Origin: LMUY01 sp965199095
Lineage (GTDB): Bacteria; Pseudomonadota; Alphaproteobacteria; Acetobacterales; Acetobacteraceae
Length of the DNA: 64,000 bases
NCBI GenBank assembly: GCA_965199095.1
Contig: CBDAQM010000004.1
Coordinates: forward strand, 62,001 to 126,000
Direction: 5' to 3'
Each line of letters begins with the position of its first letter. The stretch's first letter is position 1. Positions 17,844 through 27,360 of the stretch are shown one piece after another. Below the pieces are notes generated by a model, which ran no database searches, was not told the origin of the DNA, and saw only the letters and a program-made list of their open reading frames with translations. Made by a program: the position numbers and the translations under genes.

Positions 17844-19099
17844 GCATTCGAGTCTCCCGCCTGCCATCCGGGCTGACCGTGGTCACCGAGGCGATGGACC
17901 GCGTGGAGACGGTCTCGCTCGGCGCCTATGTCGCGGCGGGGACGCGCAACGAGACGGAGGCGGAGAACGGCGCCAGCCACTTCCTGGAGCACATGGCGTT
18001 CAAGGGGACGCAGCGCCGGTCCGCCAGCGCCATCGCCGAAGCGATCGAGGATGTCGGCGGCCACATCAACGCCTACACCGCGCGGGAGCAGACGGCGTAT
18101 TACGTGAAGCTGCTGAAGGAGGATCTGGCGCTCGGCGCCGACATCATCGGCGACATCCTGACCCATAGCAGCTTCGCCCCGGAGGAGCTGGAGCGGGAGC
18201 GCGGCGTGATCCTGCAGGAAATCGGCCAGGCCAACGACACGCCGGACGACATCGTGTTCGACCATTTCCAGGAAACCGCCTATCCGGACCAACCCATGGG
18301 CCGCCCGACCCTGGGGCGCGAGGATGGCATCAAGCGCATGGCGCGGGACATGCTGACGGGCTACATGCGCCGCCACTACACCACCGCCAACACCGTGGTC
18401 GCCGCGGCAGGGGCGTTGGACCATGACCGCGTGCTGGCCCTGGCGGCGGAGCACTTCGCCGACCTGCCGCAGTCGCCGCCGCCGAAAGCCTTGACCGGCC
18501 GGTATCATGGCGGCGAGTTCCGCGAGGGTCGCGATTTGGACCAGGTGCATATCGTCCTGGGCTTTCCCGCAATGGCGTACGACGACCCGGATTTCTACCC
18601 GTCCATGCTGCTGTCGACCCTGCTCGGCGGGGGCATGTCGTCCCGCCTGTTCCAGGAAATCCGCGAGCGGCGCGGGCTGGTGTACTCGATCTACTCCTTC
18701 ACGGCGCCGGCGGTGGATGGCGGCCTGTTCGGCATCTACGCCGGCACCGGGGAGGAGGAAGCTAAAGAGCTGGTCCCCGTGACGCTGGAAGAACTGCGCC
18801 GCGTGCAACAGGACGCCAATGAGGACGAGCTGCGGCGGGCGCGCGCCCAGGTGAAGGCCGGGCTGCTGATGTCGCTGGAATCCACCGGCAGCCGGTGCGA
18901 GCAATTGGCCCGCCAAATCCAGGTCTTCGGCCGTACCATCCCGGTGGCCGAAACCGTGGCGAAGATCGAGGCAGTGACCTTGCCGGACATCCGCCGCACC
19001 GCCGCCCGTATCTTCCGCGCCCGGCCCACCCTGGCGGCGCTCGGCCCGACCGAGCATGTGCCGACGCTGGTTGACATCACCGACAGGCTGGCGGCTTGA
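17840..19099 (+). CDS. M16 family metallopeptidase (processing-peptidase type)
   Basis: The 419-residue protein has the inverted zinc motif HFLEH (47-51) and the distant Glu about 76 residues on (ERERGVILQEI, near 127), both needed for activity. Sequence and length match the M16B peptidases related to mitochondrial processing peptidase. The glycine-rich loop LLGGGMSSRLFQEIRE is at about 263. It is coupled to thrC by a four-base overlap. The natural substrate is not known. Confidence 0.95.
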   Translation: MSIRVSRLPSGLTVVTEAMDRVETVSLGAYVAAGTRNETEAENGASHFLEHMAFKGTQRRSASAIAEAIEDVGGHINAYTAREQTAYYVKLLKEDLALGADIIGDILTHSSFAPEELERERGVILQEIGQANDTPDDIVFDHFQETAYPDQPMGRPTLGREDGIKRMARDMLTGYMRRHYTTANTVVAAAGALDHDRVLALAAEHFADLPQSPPPKALTGRYHGGEFREGRDLDQVHIVLGFPAMAYDDPDFYPSMLLSTLLGGGMSSRLFQEIRERRGLVYSIYSFTAPAVDGGLFGIYAGTGEEEAKELVPVTLEELRRVQQDANEDELRRARAQVKAGLLMSLESTGSRCEQLARQIQVFGRTIPVAETVAKIEAVTLPDIRRTAARIFRARPTLAALGPTEHVPTLVDITDRLAA

Positions 19100-19109
19100 G
19101 CCGCGTCGG

Positions 19110-19208
19110 CCCTCACCCAACCCTTTCCCAAGAGGGAGGGGGCTTTTTCCTCCTTTCTCGAGTGGGAGAACACTTTCTTCTCCGCTGGGAGAGGGGCGGG
19201 CTGAGGGT
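19110..19208. repeat. Interrupted palindromic intergenic repeat (CCCTCACCC type)
   Basis: Between the M16 gene and pmbA lies a CT/GA-rich stretch with CCCTCACCC at its left edge, several GGGAG and CTCCC blocks, and GGGCTGAGGG at its right edge. The same building blocks occur at 40084-40151, so this is probably a dispersed repeat family of the genome. Confidence 0.6.
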
Positions 19209-19238
19209 CGCGCCACACTTCAGAATCCAGGCTGACGC

Positions 19239-20537
19239 ATGACCCAACTCGACCTGCTCACCGAACTGCTCGACCGCGCCCGGGCGGCCGGGGCCGACAC
19301 CGCCGAGGCGGCTGTGTCCGGCTCGACCTCGCTCTCGATCTCCCGCCGCCTTGGCCACACCGAGCATCTGGAGCGGTCGGAGCGTCGCGGGCTGGAGCTG
19401 ACGGTCTTCGTCGGCAAGCGCAGCGCCTCCGTATCGTCCACGGAACTCGCCGCGTCCGGTTTCCCTGCCCTGGCGGAGCGTGCCGTGGCGATGGCGAAGG
19501 TGGTGCCTGAGGACCCGTATGGCGGCCTGGCGGAGGAGGCGCGGGGGGTCGACGCGGCCCCGCTGGAACTCGCGGACTCGATCGAACCGACGGTCGAGGC
19601 GCTGACGGTGCGAGCGGCCGCCGCCGAGGATGCGGCGCGGGCGGTGCCCGGCATCACCAACTCCGAAGGAGGCGAGGCGGGATTTGGCCGCTACGAATTC
19701 CTGCTCGCCACCACCGCCGGGTTCAGCGGCGGGTATGCCCGCACCAGCCACTCGGTCAGCGCCACCGCCTTGGCCGGGGAGGGGACCGGGATGCAGCGGG
19801 ATTACGATTATCATTCCGCCACCTTCCTGGCCGACCTCGATGACCCGGTGGCGATCGGCCGCAGCGCCGCCCATCGCGCGATCGCGCGGCTGAATCCCTC
19901 CCGGCCAGCCACGGCGAAGCTCCCCGTCGTGTTGGACCCGCGTGTCGCCGGCAGCCTGATCGGCCATTTTGCCGGTGCGATCAGCGGCGCCGCGGTGGCC
20001 CGAGGCACCTCCTTCCTGAAGGATAGCCGAGGCAAACAGGTCTTCGCGGCCGGCATCCAGATCTGCGACGAGCCCCGCCGGCTGCGTGGCGCGCGGTCCC
20101 GCCCGTTCGACGGCGAGGGGATCCCCACCGCAAACTCGCTGCTGGTCGAGGACGGCGTGCTCATGACCTGGCTGCTGGACAGCCGCGCCGCTCGGCAGCT
20201 TGGGCTGAAGCCGAAGGGGACGCCCGGCCTCACCAACGCCTACCTGACGGCTGGCAAGCTCAGCCCGGCCGAGCTGATGGCCGATATCACGGAAGGCCTG
20301 TACGTAACGGAGTTGATGGGCATGGGCGTGAACGGCCTGACGGGCGATTACAGCCGCGGGGCTGCCGGGTTCATGATCCGCAATGGCGTGCTGGCGGAGC
20401 CGGTGGCCGAAATCACCATCGCCGGCAATTTGAAAGACATGTTCCTCAACCTCGTCCCGGCCAATGACCTGCGCTTCCGCCGCGCCGTGGATTCACCGAC
20501 CGTTCGGATCGACGGCATGACGATGGCCGGGGCCTAG
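19239..20537 (+). CDS. pmbA: TldD/PmbA family metalloprotease-related protein PmbA
   Basis: The 432-residue protein belongs to the TldD/PmbA family and resembles PmbA (TldE), the partner that forms a heterodimer with TldD. Visible marks are the N-terminal helical AGADTAEAAVSGS segment, VVLDPRVAGSLIGHF near 230, and the C-terminal GDYSRGAAGFMIRNG block (about 370) shared by the family. The HExxxH of TldD is absent, as expected for the non-catalytic partner. No tldD is in the window. Confidence 0.92.
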   Translation: MTQLDLLTELLDRARAAGADTAEAAVSGSTSLSISRRLGHTEHLERSERRGLELTVFVGKRSASVSSTELAASGFPALAERAVAMAKVVPEDPYGGLAEEARGVDAAPLELADSIEPTVEALTVRAAAAEDAARAVPGITNSEGGEAGFGRYEFLLATTAGFSGGYARTSHSVSATALAGEGTGMQRDYDYHSATFLADLDDPVAIGRSAAHRAIARLNPSRPATAKLPVVLDPRVAGSLIGHFAGAISGAAVARGTSFLKDSRGKQVFAAGIQICDEPRRLRGARSRPFDGEGIPTANSLLVEDGVLMTWLLDSRAARQLGLKPKGTPGLTNAYLTAGKLSPAELMADITEGLYVTELMGMGVNGLTGDYSRGAAGFMIRNGVLAEPVAEITIAGNLKDMFLNLVPANDLRFRRAVDSPTVRIDGMTMAGA

Positions 20538-20539
20538 CG

Positions 20540-22702
20540 TCAGCTCACCAGCAACCGGTTCCGCTCGCCGATCGCCTCCCGCACGGCGTTCAACAACCCC
20601 ATGCGGCGGATTGGCTTGCGCAACTGCCATAGGTTGTGCGGCAGGGTGGCGCAGGCGGCCTCATTCACCTCGCTGCCGCTGAGGATCAGCATCGGCAGGC
20701 CAGGGATTTCTGCCGCGACGCGGGAAAGGAACTCGACTCCGTCCATGTCGGGCATGACATGGTCGGTCAGCACCGCATCGAACGGTTCGCGGTCGTGCAG
20801 CCGCATCAAGCCCTCCGCCCCGTTGTTGACGCTGACGACCTCAAACCCGCCGCTGATCAGGATGGCGGATAGCGCCACCAGGACGTCCTGCTTGTCCTCC
20901 ACCAGCAGCACCCGGCCTGTCCGGCGCCCGATGGTCGCATAGTTGAACTCAACCTCCTCCTCCGCCGGCGTTTCAGGCGCCGCCGCGGGCAACCAAAGCT
21001 CCACCGTGGTACCGGGCTGGTCGCGATTGTCCAGGATCCGGATGTCGCCGCCGGATTGATGGCAGAAGCCCTGTGCCGTCGACAGGCCAAGCCCCGCTCC
21101 CTTGCCGAAGGCTTTGGTGGTGAAGAACGGCTCGAACGCCTGGCGGCGCGTCGCCTCATCCATGCCGCGGCCGCTGTCGCGGACCGTGAGGATAACGTGG
21201 CGTCCCGGCGTGAGGCTGCCGAACAGCCGGTCCTGCGGCCCGGCGTTGCGTCCCTCCAAGTGCAGTGTGCCGCCGTGCGGCATCGCGTCGCGTGCATTCA
21301 GCAGCAGGTTTAGCAGGCAGCTTTCGACCTGGGTTGCGTCCACCTGCAGGTCGTCGGTGAACGGCTCCACTGCGATCTTGCATTGTATCGCCGCTTCGAA
21401 AATGCGTGAGTCGGCGATCAGCTTGCGCAGGTCGCTCAACAGGAACGTGACGCTGACGCGGCGCGGCTGCAGGACCTGCTGGCGCGAGAAGGTCAGCAGC
21501 CGGTGGGTGAGCTTGGCGCCGTTGCTGGCCGCCTTGTGGGCGATGTGGGCGATCTCCTTCGCCTCGGGCTCGGCCAGGTAGTCGGCCGAGATGATCTCCA
21601 AGCTCGATATGATGGTCTGCAAGTAGTTGTTGAAGTCGTGCGCCACGCCCGCAGTCAGCCGGCCGACAGCCTCCATCTTCGCGGTGTGTTGCCGTTCCGT
21701 CTCGCGTCGCACCTGTTCGAACGTCTCCAGCTCGCGCCGGTCTGCGCGGAGCAGAAGCTGCTGCTGGCGCCGCAAGGCACGCAGCAGCAGCCCCCCGGCG
21801 AGCAGCAGGACGAGCACCGTGGCGCTCATCAGCACTGTTTTCACTGTCCAACCAACATAGACTGCGGAAAGCGGTGTCTCGACGGAGAGTAAAAGCGGCA
21901 GGTTGCCGATCCGGCTGACGGCGAACAGCGTCGGCCGCCCGGTCCATGGGGAAACGGCGTCAAAGGGCTGCATCTGGGCGCCGCGCAAATAGCCGAAATC
22001 CAGCGCCATGACGGCGTCATGCCCCGGCGTATCGTTCGGGAATGGCACGCGATAGAGCATCGTGCCGCTGTCATCCAGCACGCTGACGGCGCTAACCGCA
22101 GCCACATCTGGCGTGGAGAGCAGGTGCTGAAAATAGCTGTAGCGGATTGGCGCCAGGACAACGCCGGCAAAGCGGCCGTCGCGGTCGTTCAGCCGGCGGC
22201 TGAGGGCAATGGACCATTCATGCGTGCGGCGGCTCTGGTAAGGATGGCTGATGAACAGGCCGTCGACTGTTCGACGCTGATGGACCAGGAAATAGTCCCG
22301 GTCCGCCATGACCGGTGCGGGCCCAATGGCCATATCGGACACGCTGATCACGCGGCCGGCTGCATCCAGCACGACCAGCGGGCCGATGCCGCCATCGTCT
22401 GCCCCCATATGCGGGGGCGTGGCAAAGGCTGACGCGCTCCGCGGGTCTACACCCGCAGCCACTGCCCCAACCGCAGCTTGCAACGCAGCATCCGCCGTCT
22501 CAATCCTATCGGTGATGTCCGAGCCGAGCGTCGTCGCCAGGTTGACGGACGTCGCGGCTGCACCGGACCAAGCGGCGCGGCGTGCATCGATCACGGACCA
22601 GCCGACGGCGAGGCTCAGCAGGACGCCGACAATAAGAAAGCCGGCGGCAAATCCCCGGATCGTAAGTGGCGTTGAACGTTGCTCGGTATCCAAGGGACTC
22701 AA
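20540..22702 (-). CDS. Hybrid sensor histidine kinase with receiver domain
   Basis: The 720-residue membrane kinase has a first helix (about 17-40), a periplasmic sensor of roughly 240 residues with the look of a dCache/PAS-type fold, and a second helix (about 283-305). The kinase core follows: His355 in GVAHDFNN, N-box LNLLLNARDAMP, G1 box DSGRGMD and FEPFFTTK, G2 GAGLGLS. The C-terminal receiver has the phosphoacceptor Asp647 (VLTDHVMPDMDG). A hybrid architecture implies phosphorelay to a separate protein. No partner regulator is next to it. The ligand is unknown. Confidence 0.95.
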   Translation of the reverse strand: MSPLDTEQRSTPLTIRGFAAGFLIVGVLLSLAVGWSVIDARRAAWSGAAATSVNLATTLGSDITDRIETADAALQAAVGAVAAGVDPRSASAFATPPHMGADDGGIGPLVVLDAAGRVISVSDMAIGPAPVMADRDYFLVHQRRTVDGLFISHPYQSRRTHEWSIALSRRLNDRDGRFAGVVLAPIRYSYFQHLLSTPDVAAVSAVSVLDDSGTMLYRVPFPNDTPGHDAVMALDFGYLRGAQMQPFDAVSPWTGRPTLFAVSRIGNLPLLLSVETPLSAVYVGWTVKTVLMSATVLVLLLAGGLLLRALRRQQQLLLRADRRELETFEQVRRETERQHTAKMEAVGRLTAGVAHDFNNYLQTIISSLEIISADYLAEPEAKEIAHIAHKAASNGAKLTHRLLTFSRQQVLQPRRVSVTFLLSDLRKLIADSRIFEAAIQCKIAVEPFTDDLQVDATQVESCLLNLLLNARDAMPHGGTLHLEGRNAGPQDRLFGSLTPGRHVILTVRDSGRGMDEATRRQAFEPFFTTKAFGKGAGLGLSTAQGFCHQSGGDIRILDNRDQPGTTVELWLPAAAPETPAEEEVEFNYATIGRRTGRVLLVEDKQDVLVALSAILISGGFEVVSVNNGAEGLMRLHDREPFDAVLTDHVMPDMDGVEFLSRVAAEIPGLPMLILSGSEVNEAACATLPHNLWQLRKPIRRMGLLNAVREAIGERNRLLVS

Positions 22703-22739
22703 CCTCGAAACGCATGACGCGATTCAGGTCATTGTGACC

Positions 22740-22756
22740 CACAACTCCTGGTTGTG
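22740..22756. promoter_or_regulatory. Inverted repeat upstream of the sensor kinase gene
   Basis: CACAAC and GTTGTG form a perfect 6-bp inverted repeat with a 5-base spacer, 38 bases upstream of the kinase start. It could be an operator or part of a hairpin in the leader; no regulator is identified. Confidence 0.3.
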
Positions 22757-22964
22757 CAAGGTCTTGTTGCCGTTGCGGTAGCGGCAATGAACCGGCTGAC
22801 AGGAGAGCGCACGCGCCATCCTGTCAGCCGCGTATATCGTCAGTACCTGCCGGCCTCGGACCGGGTGTACGTTCCAGGGCCGGGACACTCGTGCCGCGTC
22901 TCCAAAGAGCGACTCCAAGCCCGCACATGCAGCGACACGGAGCACGTCCACGGAACTGCCTGCA

Positions 22965-23216
22965 TTAGAAGTTGGGGCGGCAATGCCCAAACCGGTCGAT
23001 ATGGAAGCCGCGACCGCAGCCACGGAAAATCGGGCGGTAGTTCGGGACGCAGCGGCCGTATGGCGTGCGGTGGCCCCCAGGCCCGCAGCCACCCTCGACT
23101 TGGACGATGCCGCTGGACATCGGCGCGGCCTGCAACACGGGCATGGCCTGTGCCGTTGCGCCAAAGCCGAACGCGGCGACGGCCATCGCAGCCGCCAAAG
23201 TCAGGTTTTTCATCAC
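22965..23216 (-). CDS. Small exported GCG/CRPN-motif protein
   Basis: This 83-residue protein has a clean signal peptide (KNLTLAAAMAVAAFGFGATAQA, cleavage after about residue 24). The mature part holds two related units: GCGPGGHRTPYGRCVPN and GCGRGFHIDRFGHCRPNF, giving four regularly placed cysteines. It belongs to the family of small proteins named for the GCG and CRPN motifs, whose function is unknown. The stop lies at the very end of the second unit. A related but poorer copy is just upstream on the same strand. Confidence 0.8.
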   Translation of the reverse strand: MMKNLTLAAAMAVAAFGFGATAQAMPVLQAAPMSSGIVQVEGGCGPGGHRTPYGRCVPNYRPIFRGCGRGFHIDRFGHCRPNF

Positions 23217-23297
23217 ACTACTCCTTCTGGTTCACACGACACCTCCAATTGACCACGGGAACGCGGCGGGATGAAGGCCCAACGGAAACAAAACGTT

Positions 23298-23564
23298 TCA
23301 CCCTCGCACGCTCGGCCCCCAGGGCGCCATCGAGCGGATAGGGAGCGGCAGGCGCCCCTGTCTGCGGTGTGCACCCGCGTAGCGGCTGTTCCGGAACAGC
23401 GGGACGCCCGGGTCCGGCACGCAGCGGCCAAAGAGCGGCTTATGGTAGCCCGGCCCGCACTCCCAACTCACCGGCAAGATGGCGGGCTGTCCGTGGAGCA
23501 GCGGCATGCCGACCGCCAGGACCGCAGCCCGCCTTGCCCATTGCCCCCCGGGAGGGCACGCCAT
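23298..23564 (-). CDS. Possible second GCG/CRPN-like small exported protein
   Basis: An 88-residue reading from ATG 23564 has a basic start, a short hydrophobic stretch (AAVLAVGMPLLHGQPAILPV) and then ECGPGYHKPLFGRCVPDPG, which matches the first unit of the neighbouring protein. The rest (about residues 53-88) lacks the second unit and is Arg/Pro rich, so this may be a decaying or diverged copy. It ends about 80 bases before the start of the intact copy. Upstream it lies back to back with glgC, whose start is 59 bases away on the other strand. Confidence 0.45.
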   Translation of the reverse strand: MACPPGGQWARRAAVLAVGMPLLHGQPAILPVSWECGPGYHKPLFGRCVPDPGVPLFRNSRYAGAHRRQGRLPLPIRSMAPWGPSVRG

Positions 23565-23622
23565 ACTCTGTTCACGAATCAACCCGGACCGCAGCCGGGG
23601 CAACGCGCGGAAGAGAGCGACA

Positions 23623-24891
23623 ATGCCGGCCATCGCCACGTCGAACGCGCCCTTGTCGCGCCATGCCATGGCGTATGTCCTTGCCGGCGGGCGCGGATCC
23701 CGCCTGTATGAGATGACGGACACCAGGGCGAAGCCGGCGGTATATTTCGGCGGCAAATCCCGCATCATCGATTTTGCGCTGTCCAATGCCCTGAACTCCG
23801 GTATCCGCCGCATCGGCGTCGCCACGCAGTACAAGGCACATTCGTTGATACGGCACTTACAGCGCGGCTGGAATTTCTTCCGGCCGGAGCGCAACGAGAG
23901 CTTCGACATCCTCCCAGCCAGCCAGCGCATCAGCGAAACGGCCTGGTATGCGGGAACCGCCGACGCCGTGTTCCAGAACATCGACATCATCGAGAGTTAT
24001 GCGCCGCAGCACATCGTCCTGCTCGCCGGCGACCACGTCTACAAGATGGACTACGAGCCGATGCTGCAGCAGCATGTGCAGTCGGGCGCGGACGTGACCA
24101 TCGGCTGCATCGAGGTGCCGCGGATGGACGCAACCGGCTTCGGCGTCATGCACGTGGATGCCGAGGACCGGCTGATCGCCTTCCTGGAGAAACCCGCCGA
24201 TCCGCCGGGCATGCCGGACAACCCGGCGGTGGCGCTCGCCTCCATGGGCATATACGTGTTCGAGACCGGTTTCCTGATCGAACAGTTGCGGCGCGATGCG
24301 GCGGACCCGCAGTCCGCGCGGGATTTCGGCCGCGACATCATCCCGTATATCGTCAAGCACGGCACCGCGGTCGCCCACCGGTTCTCCCGGTCCTGCGTCC
24401 GATCGACCTACGAGTCGGAGACTTATTGGCGCGATGTCGGCACGATCGACGCCTACTGGGCCGCCAATATCGACCTGACGGACGTGGTGCCCGCGCTCGA
24501 CCTGTATGACAAGGACTGGCCGATCTGGACCTATGGCGAGATCACGCCGCCGGCCAAATTCGTCCATAACGATGACGGGCGCCGGGGCATGGCGGTCGAT
24601 TCGATGGTGTCCGGGGGGTGCATCGTGTCCGGCAGCCTGATCTGTCGGTCGCTGCTCTGCACTGGCGTGCGGGTCCACAGCTACGGCAGGCTGGAGAGTG
24701 CGGTGCTGATGCCGTATGTGGACGTCGGCCGGGGCGCATACCTCAAAGACGTCGTCGTCGACCGCGGCGTGCGGATTCCGGAGGGGTTGGTGGTCGGGGA
24801 GGATCCGGCCTTGGACGCGACGCGCTTTCGTCGTTCGCCCAAGGGGGTTTGCCTGATCACCCAGCCGATGATCGATAAACTGACGGATTGA
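23623..24891 (+). CDS. glgC: Glucose-1-phosphate adenylyltransferase
   Basis: This 422-residue enzyme makes ADP-glucose for glycogen synthesis. The nucleotide-binding loop is AYVLAGGRGSRLYEMT (about residue 17-32), followed by KPAVYFGGKSRIIDFALSN and the GTADAV segment; a C-terminal left-handed beta-helix is suggested by the repeating hydrophobic pattern after residue 315. The ATG at 23623 gives the usual GlgC length; an upstream in-frame extension lacks family character. It is followed after 9 bases by glgA. Confidence 0.96.
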   Translation: MPAIATSNAPLSRHAMAYVLAGGRGSRLYEMTDTRAKPAVYFGGKSRIIDFALSNALNSGIRRIGVATQYKAHSLIRHLQRGWNFFRPERNESFDILPASQRISETAWYAGTADAVFQNIDIIESYAPQHIVLLAGDHVYKMDYEPMLQQHVQSGADVTIGCIEVPRMDATGFGVMHVDAEDRLIAFLEKPADPPGMPDNPAVALASMGIYVFETGFLIEQLRRDAADPQSARDFGRDIIPYIVKHGTAVAHRFSRSCVRSTYESETYWRDVGTIDAYWAANIDLTDVVPALDLYDKDWPIWTYGEITPPAKFVHNDDGRRGMAVDSMVSGGCIVSGSLICRSLLCTGVRVHSYGRLESAVLMPYVDVGRGAYLKDVVVDRGVRIPEGLVVGEDPALDATRFRRSPKGVCLITQPMIDKLTD

Positions 24892-24900
24892 ATAAGCCGC

Positions 24901-26325
24901 ATGAGGGTTCTTGCTGCCGCCAGCGAAGTGTTCCCGCTGGTGAAGACCGGCGGCCTGGCCGATGTCATGGGCGCCTTGCCGCGCGCGTTGGCCAAGCAGG
25001 GGGTGGAGGTGCGAACCCTCGTGCCCGGTTACCCGGCCGTGATGTCGGCGTTGATCGAGGCGGAACCGGTCTACGCCCTGCCGGGCTTGCATGGCAGCGC
25101 CGCGCGCGTCTTGGCAGGCCAGGCCGCCGGGTTGGACCTGTTCGTGCTGGATGCCCCGCATCTGTTCGATCGGCCCGGCAACCCGTATGTCGACGCGAAC
25201 GGCGCCGACTGGCCCGACAACCCCCAGCGCTTCGCGGCGCTGGCGCGGGTGGCGGCCGATATCGGCCTCGGCTCCGTTCCCGGCTGGGTGCCCGGGGCCG
25301 TGCATGCCCATGATTGGCAGACCGGTCTGGCGCCTGCCTACCTTGCCTTGGCAGGCGGCGCCCGGCCGCGCACCGTCATGACCGTCCACAACCTCGCCTT
25401 CACCGGGCAGGTGCCGATGTCGCTGTGGCGCGAGTTGGGTCTGCCGCCCGAGGCGCTGGGCACGGACGGCGTGGAGTTTTACCAGTCGATCGGCTTCATG
25501 AAGGCCGGGCTGTACTATGCCGACGCGATCACCACCGTCAGTCCGACCTACGCGGCGGAAATCCAGACGCCGGACTTCGGCTGCGGGTTCGACGGGCTGC
25601 TGCGGTCCCGCCAGGCGGTGCTGCACGGTATCCTGAACGGGCTGGACGAAACGGTGTGGGACCCCTGGGCCGATCCCGCGATCACCGCCCGGTTCCGCAA
25701 GGGACATCTTCGGGGCAAGGCCAAGTGCAAGGCCGCGCTGCGGTCCCGCTTGGGCCTGGCCGCGGACGCATCGGGCCCGCTGTTCGGGATCGTCAGCCGG
25801 CTGACGGGGCAGAAGGGCATGGACCTCGTGCTCGACACCCTGCCGACGCTGCTGGCGGGGGGCGGCCAACTGGCCATACTCGGCACCGGGGAGCCTGCGT
25901 TCGAGGCGGGGTTCCAGGCGGCCGCTTCGTCCCACCCCGGGCAGGTCGCGGCGATGATCGGCTATGACGAGGCGCTGTCGCATCAGCTCGTCGCCGGGGT
26001 GGATGCCTTGCTGGTGCCCAGCCGTTTCGAGCCGTGCGGGCTGACGCAGATGATGGCCATGCGGTATGGCGCCGTCCCGGTCGTCAGCCGGGTGGGTGGG
26101 CTGGCCGACTCGGTCATCGACGCCAACGAGGCCGCCCTGCGGGCTGGTGTGGCCACCGGCGTGGTCGCAGACGCGTCCGCCGCCGGTCTGGACCGAGCGC
26201 TGCGCCGGACACTGGGCCTCTGGCACAACCAGCCGGCCTGGGCGCAGGCGCAGAAGGCTGGCATGACGGCCGAGTTGGGCTGGGCAGCCTCCGCCGTGCG
26301 CTATGCCGAAGTGCTCCGCGGCTGA
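24901..26325 (+). CDS. glgA: Glycogen synthase (ADP-glucose)
   Basis: The 474-residue GT5 glycosyltransferase adds glucose from ADP-glucose to the growing glycogen chain. The ADP-glucose-binding KTGGL motif is at 15-19, HDWQTGLAP near 138, and the C-terminal domain has FGIVSRLTGQKGMDL and SRFEPCGLTQMMAMRYG, the conserved active-site segment. Length is normal. glgC and glgA form an operon; branching and debranching enzymes are not in the window. Confidence 0.97.
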   Translation: MRVLAAASEVFPLVKTGGLADVMGALPRALAKQGVEVRTLVPGYPAVMSALIEAEPVYALPGLHGSAARVLAGQAAGLDLFVLDAPHLFDRPGNPYVDANGADWPDNPQRFAALARVAADIGLGSVPGWVPGAVHAHDWQTGLAPAYLALAGGARPRTVMTVHNLAFTGQVPMSLWRELGLPPEALGTDGVEFYQSIGFMKAGLYYADAITTVSPTYAAEIQTPDFGCGFDGLLRSRQAVLHGILNGLDETVWDPWADPAITARFRKGHLRGKAKCKAALRSRLGLAADASGPLFGIVSRLTGQKGMDLVLDTLPTLLAGGGQLAILGTGEPAFEAGFQAAASSHPGQVAAMIGYDEALSHQLVAGVDALLVPSRFEPCGLTQMMAMRYGAVPVVSRVGGLADSVIDANEAALRAGVATGVVADASAAGLDRALRRTLGLWHNQPAWAQAQKAGMTAELGWAASAVRYAEVLRG

Positions 26326-26403
26326 CGCGTGCATGATTTGCGGCTGGCCCGGGCCCGGCGTAGGACACCGCCGGCGTAAGCAGAGCACGATGCAGGAAGA
26401 CCG

Positions 26404-27246
26404 ATGCCAAACGATATGGAGGTGACCGCGCGTGGGGTCGCCAGTTCTGAGCAATCCCCGGCGGTCAAGCTGCCCGGCAACCTGTCCGAGCAGACGGTCC
26501 TGGCCGTCCATCACTGGACCGACCGGCTGTTCAGCCTGACCCTGACGCGCGATCCGACCTTCCGGTTCGAGAACGGCCAGTTCGCCATGATCGGCCTGAT
26601 GGTGGATGGCAAGCCGATGTTGCGCGCCTACAGCATGGCCAGCCCGAACCACGCCGATACGCTGGAATTCCTCAGCATCAAGGTGCCGGATGGCCCGCTG
26701 ACTTCCCGCCTGCAGCACGTGAAGGTGGGCGACAAGGTGCTGGTGGGCCGCAAGCCGACTGGCACGCTGCTGCTGGACAATTTGCTGCCGGGCCGCACGC
26801 TGTACATGGTGGCGACCGGCACCGGGCTGGCGCCGTTCCTGAGCCTGGTCGCCGATCCGGACCTGTATGACCGGTTCGAACACGTGGTGCTGACCCACAC
26901 CTGCCGCCGCGCCGGCGAACTGGCCTATGCCGAGCATCTGACCGAACACCTGCCGAACCATGAGTTCCTGGGCGAGGACGTGCGGGCGAAGCTGATCTAC
27001 TACCCCACGGTCACGCGCGAGCCGTTCCGGCACCAGGGGCGCGTGACCGACCTGATCCTGTCGGGCAAGCTGTTCGCCGATACCGGCCTACCGCCGCTCG
27101 ACCCGGCGCAGGACCGGGTGATGATCTGCGGCAGCCAGCAGATGCTGGACGACCTCAAGGCGATGCTGCTCCAGCGCGGCTTCACGGAGGGCAACAACAG
27201 CCATCCCGGCGCTTTCGTTATTGAAAAGGCATTTGCCGAACGCTGA
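26404..27246 (+). CDS. fpr: Ferredoxin--NADP(+) reductase
   Basis: This 280-residue FAD enzyme moves electrons between NADPH and ferredoxin or flavodoxin. The FAD-binding RAYSMASPN segment is at about 78-86, the NADP-binding VATGTGLAPFLSLV near 137, and the C-terminus reads MICGSQQMLDDLK...FVIEKAFAER, the bacterial subclass II ending. The protein is some 20 residues longer than usual at the N-terminus; an internal Met5 is an alternative start. It stands alone after glgA. Confidence 0.94.
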   Translation: MPNDMEVTARGVASSEQSPAVKLPGNLSEQTVLAVHHWTDRLFSLTLTRDPTFRFENGQFAMIGLMVDGKPMLRAYSMASPNHADTLEFLSIKVPDGPLTSRLQHVKVGDKVLVGRKPTGTLLLDNLLPGRTLYMVATGTGLAPFLSLVADPDLYDRFEHVVLTHTCRRAGELAYAEHLTEHLPNHEFLGEDVRAKLIYYPTVTREPFRHQGRVTDLILSGKLFADTGLPPLDPAQDRVMICGSQQMLDDLKAMLLQRGFTEGNNSHPGAFVIEKAFAER

Positions 27247-27360
27247 TTGAAGCGGCCGACATCCGTCTTGTGACACAGCGTGTGACCGACGAAGGAGGGT
27301 CGCATTGGGGTAATCCCCCAGGAGTGGATGCGGGCCTTATATTCCGCGTCCGTCAATGGG

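Noticed and set aside
23213..23431. A 72-codon minus-strand frame between the two GCG/CRPN-like genes
   Set aside because: It overlaps the reading that contains the CGPGYH...GRCVP motif in another frame and has no family pattern of its own.
23857..27033. A 1,058-codon open frame antisense to glgC, glgA and fpr
   Set aside because: It spans three clearly coding genes on the other strand and shows no protein family pattern.
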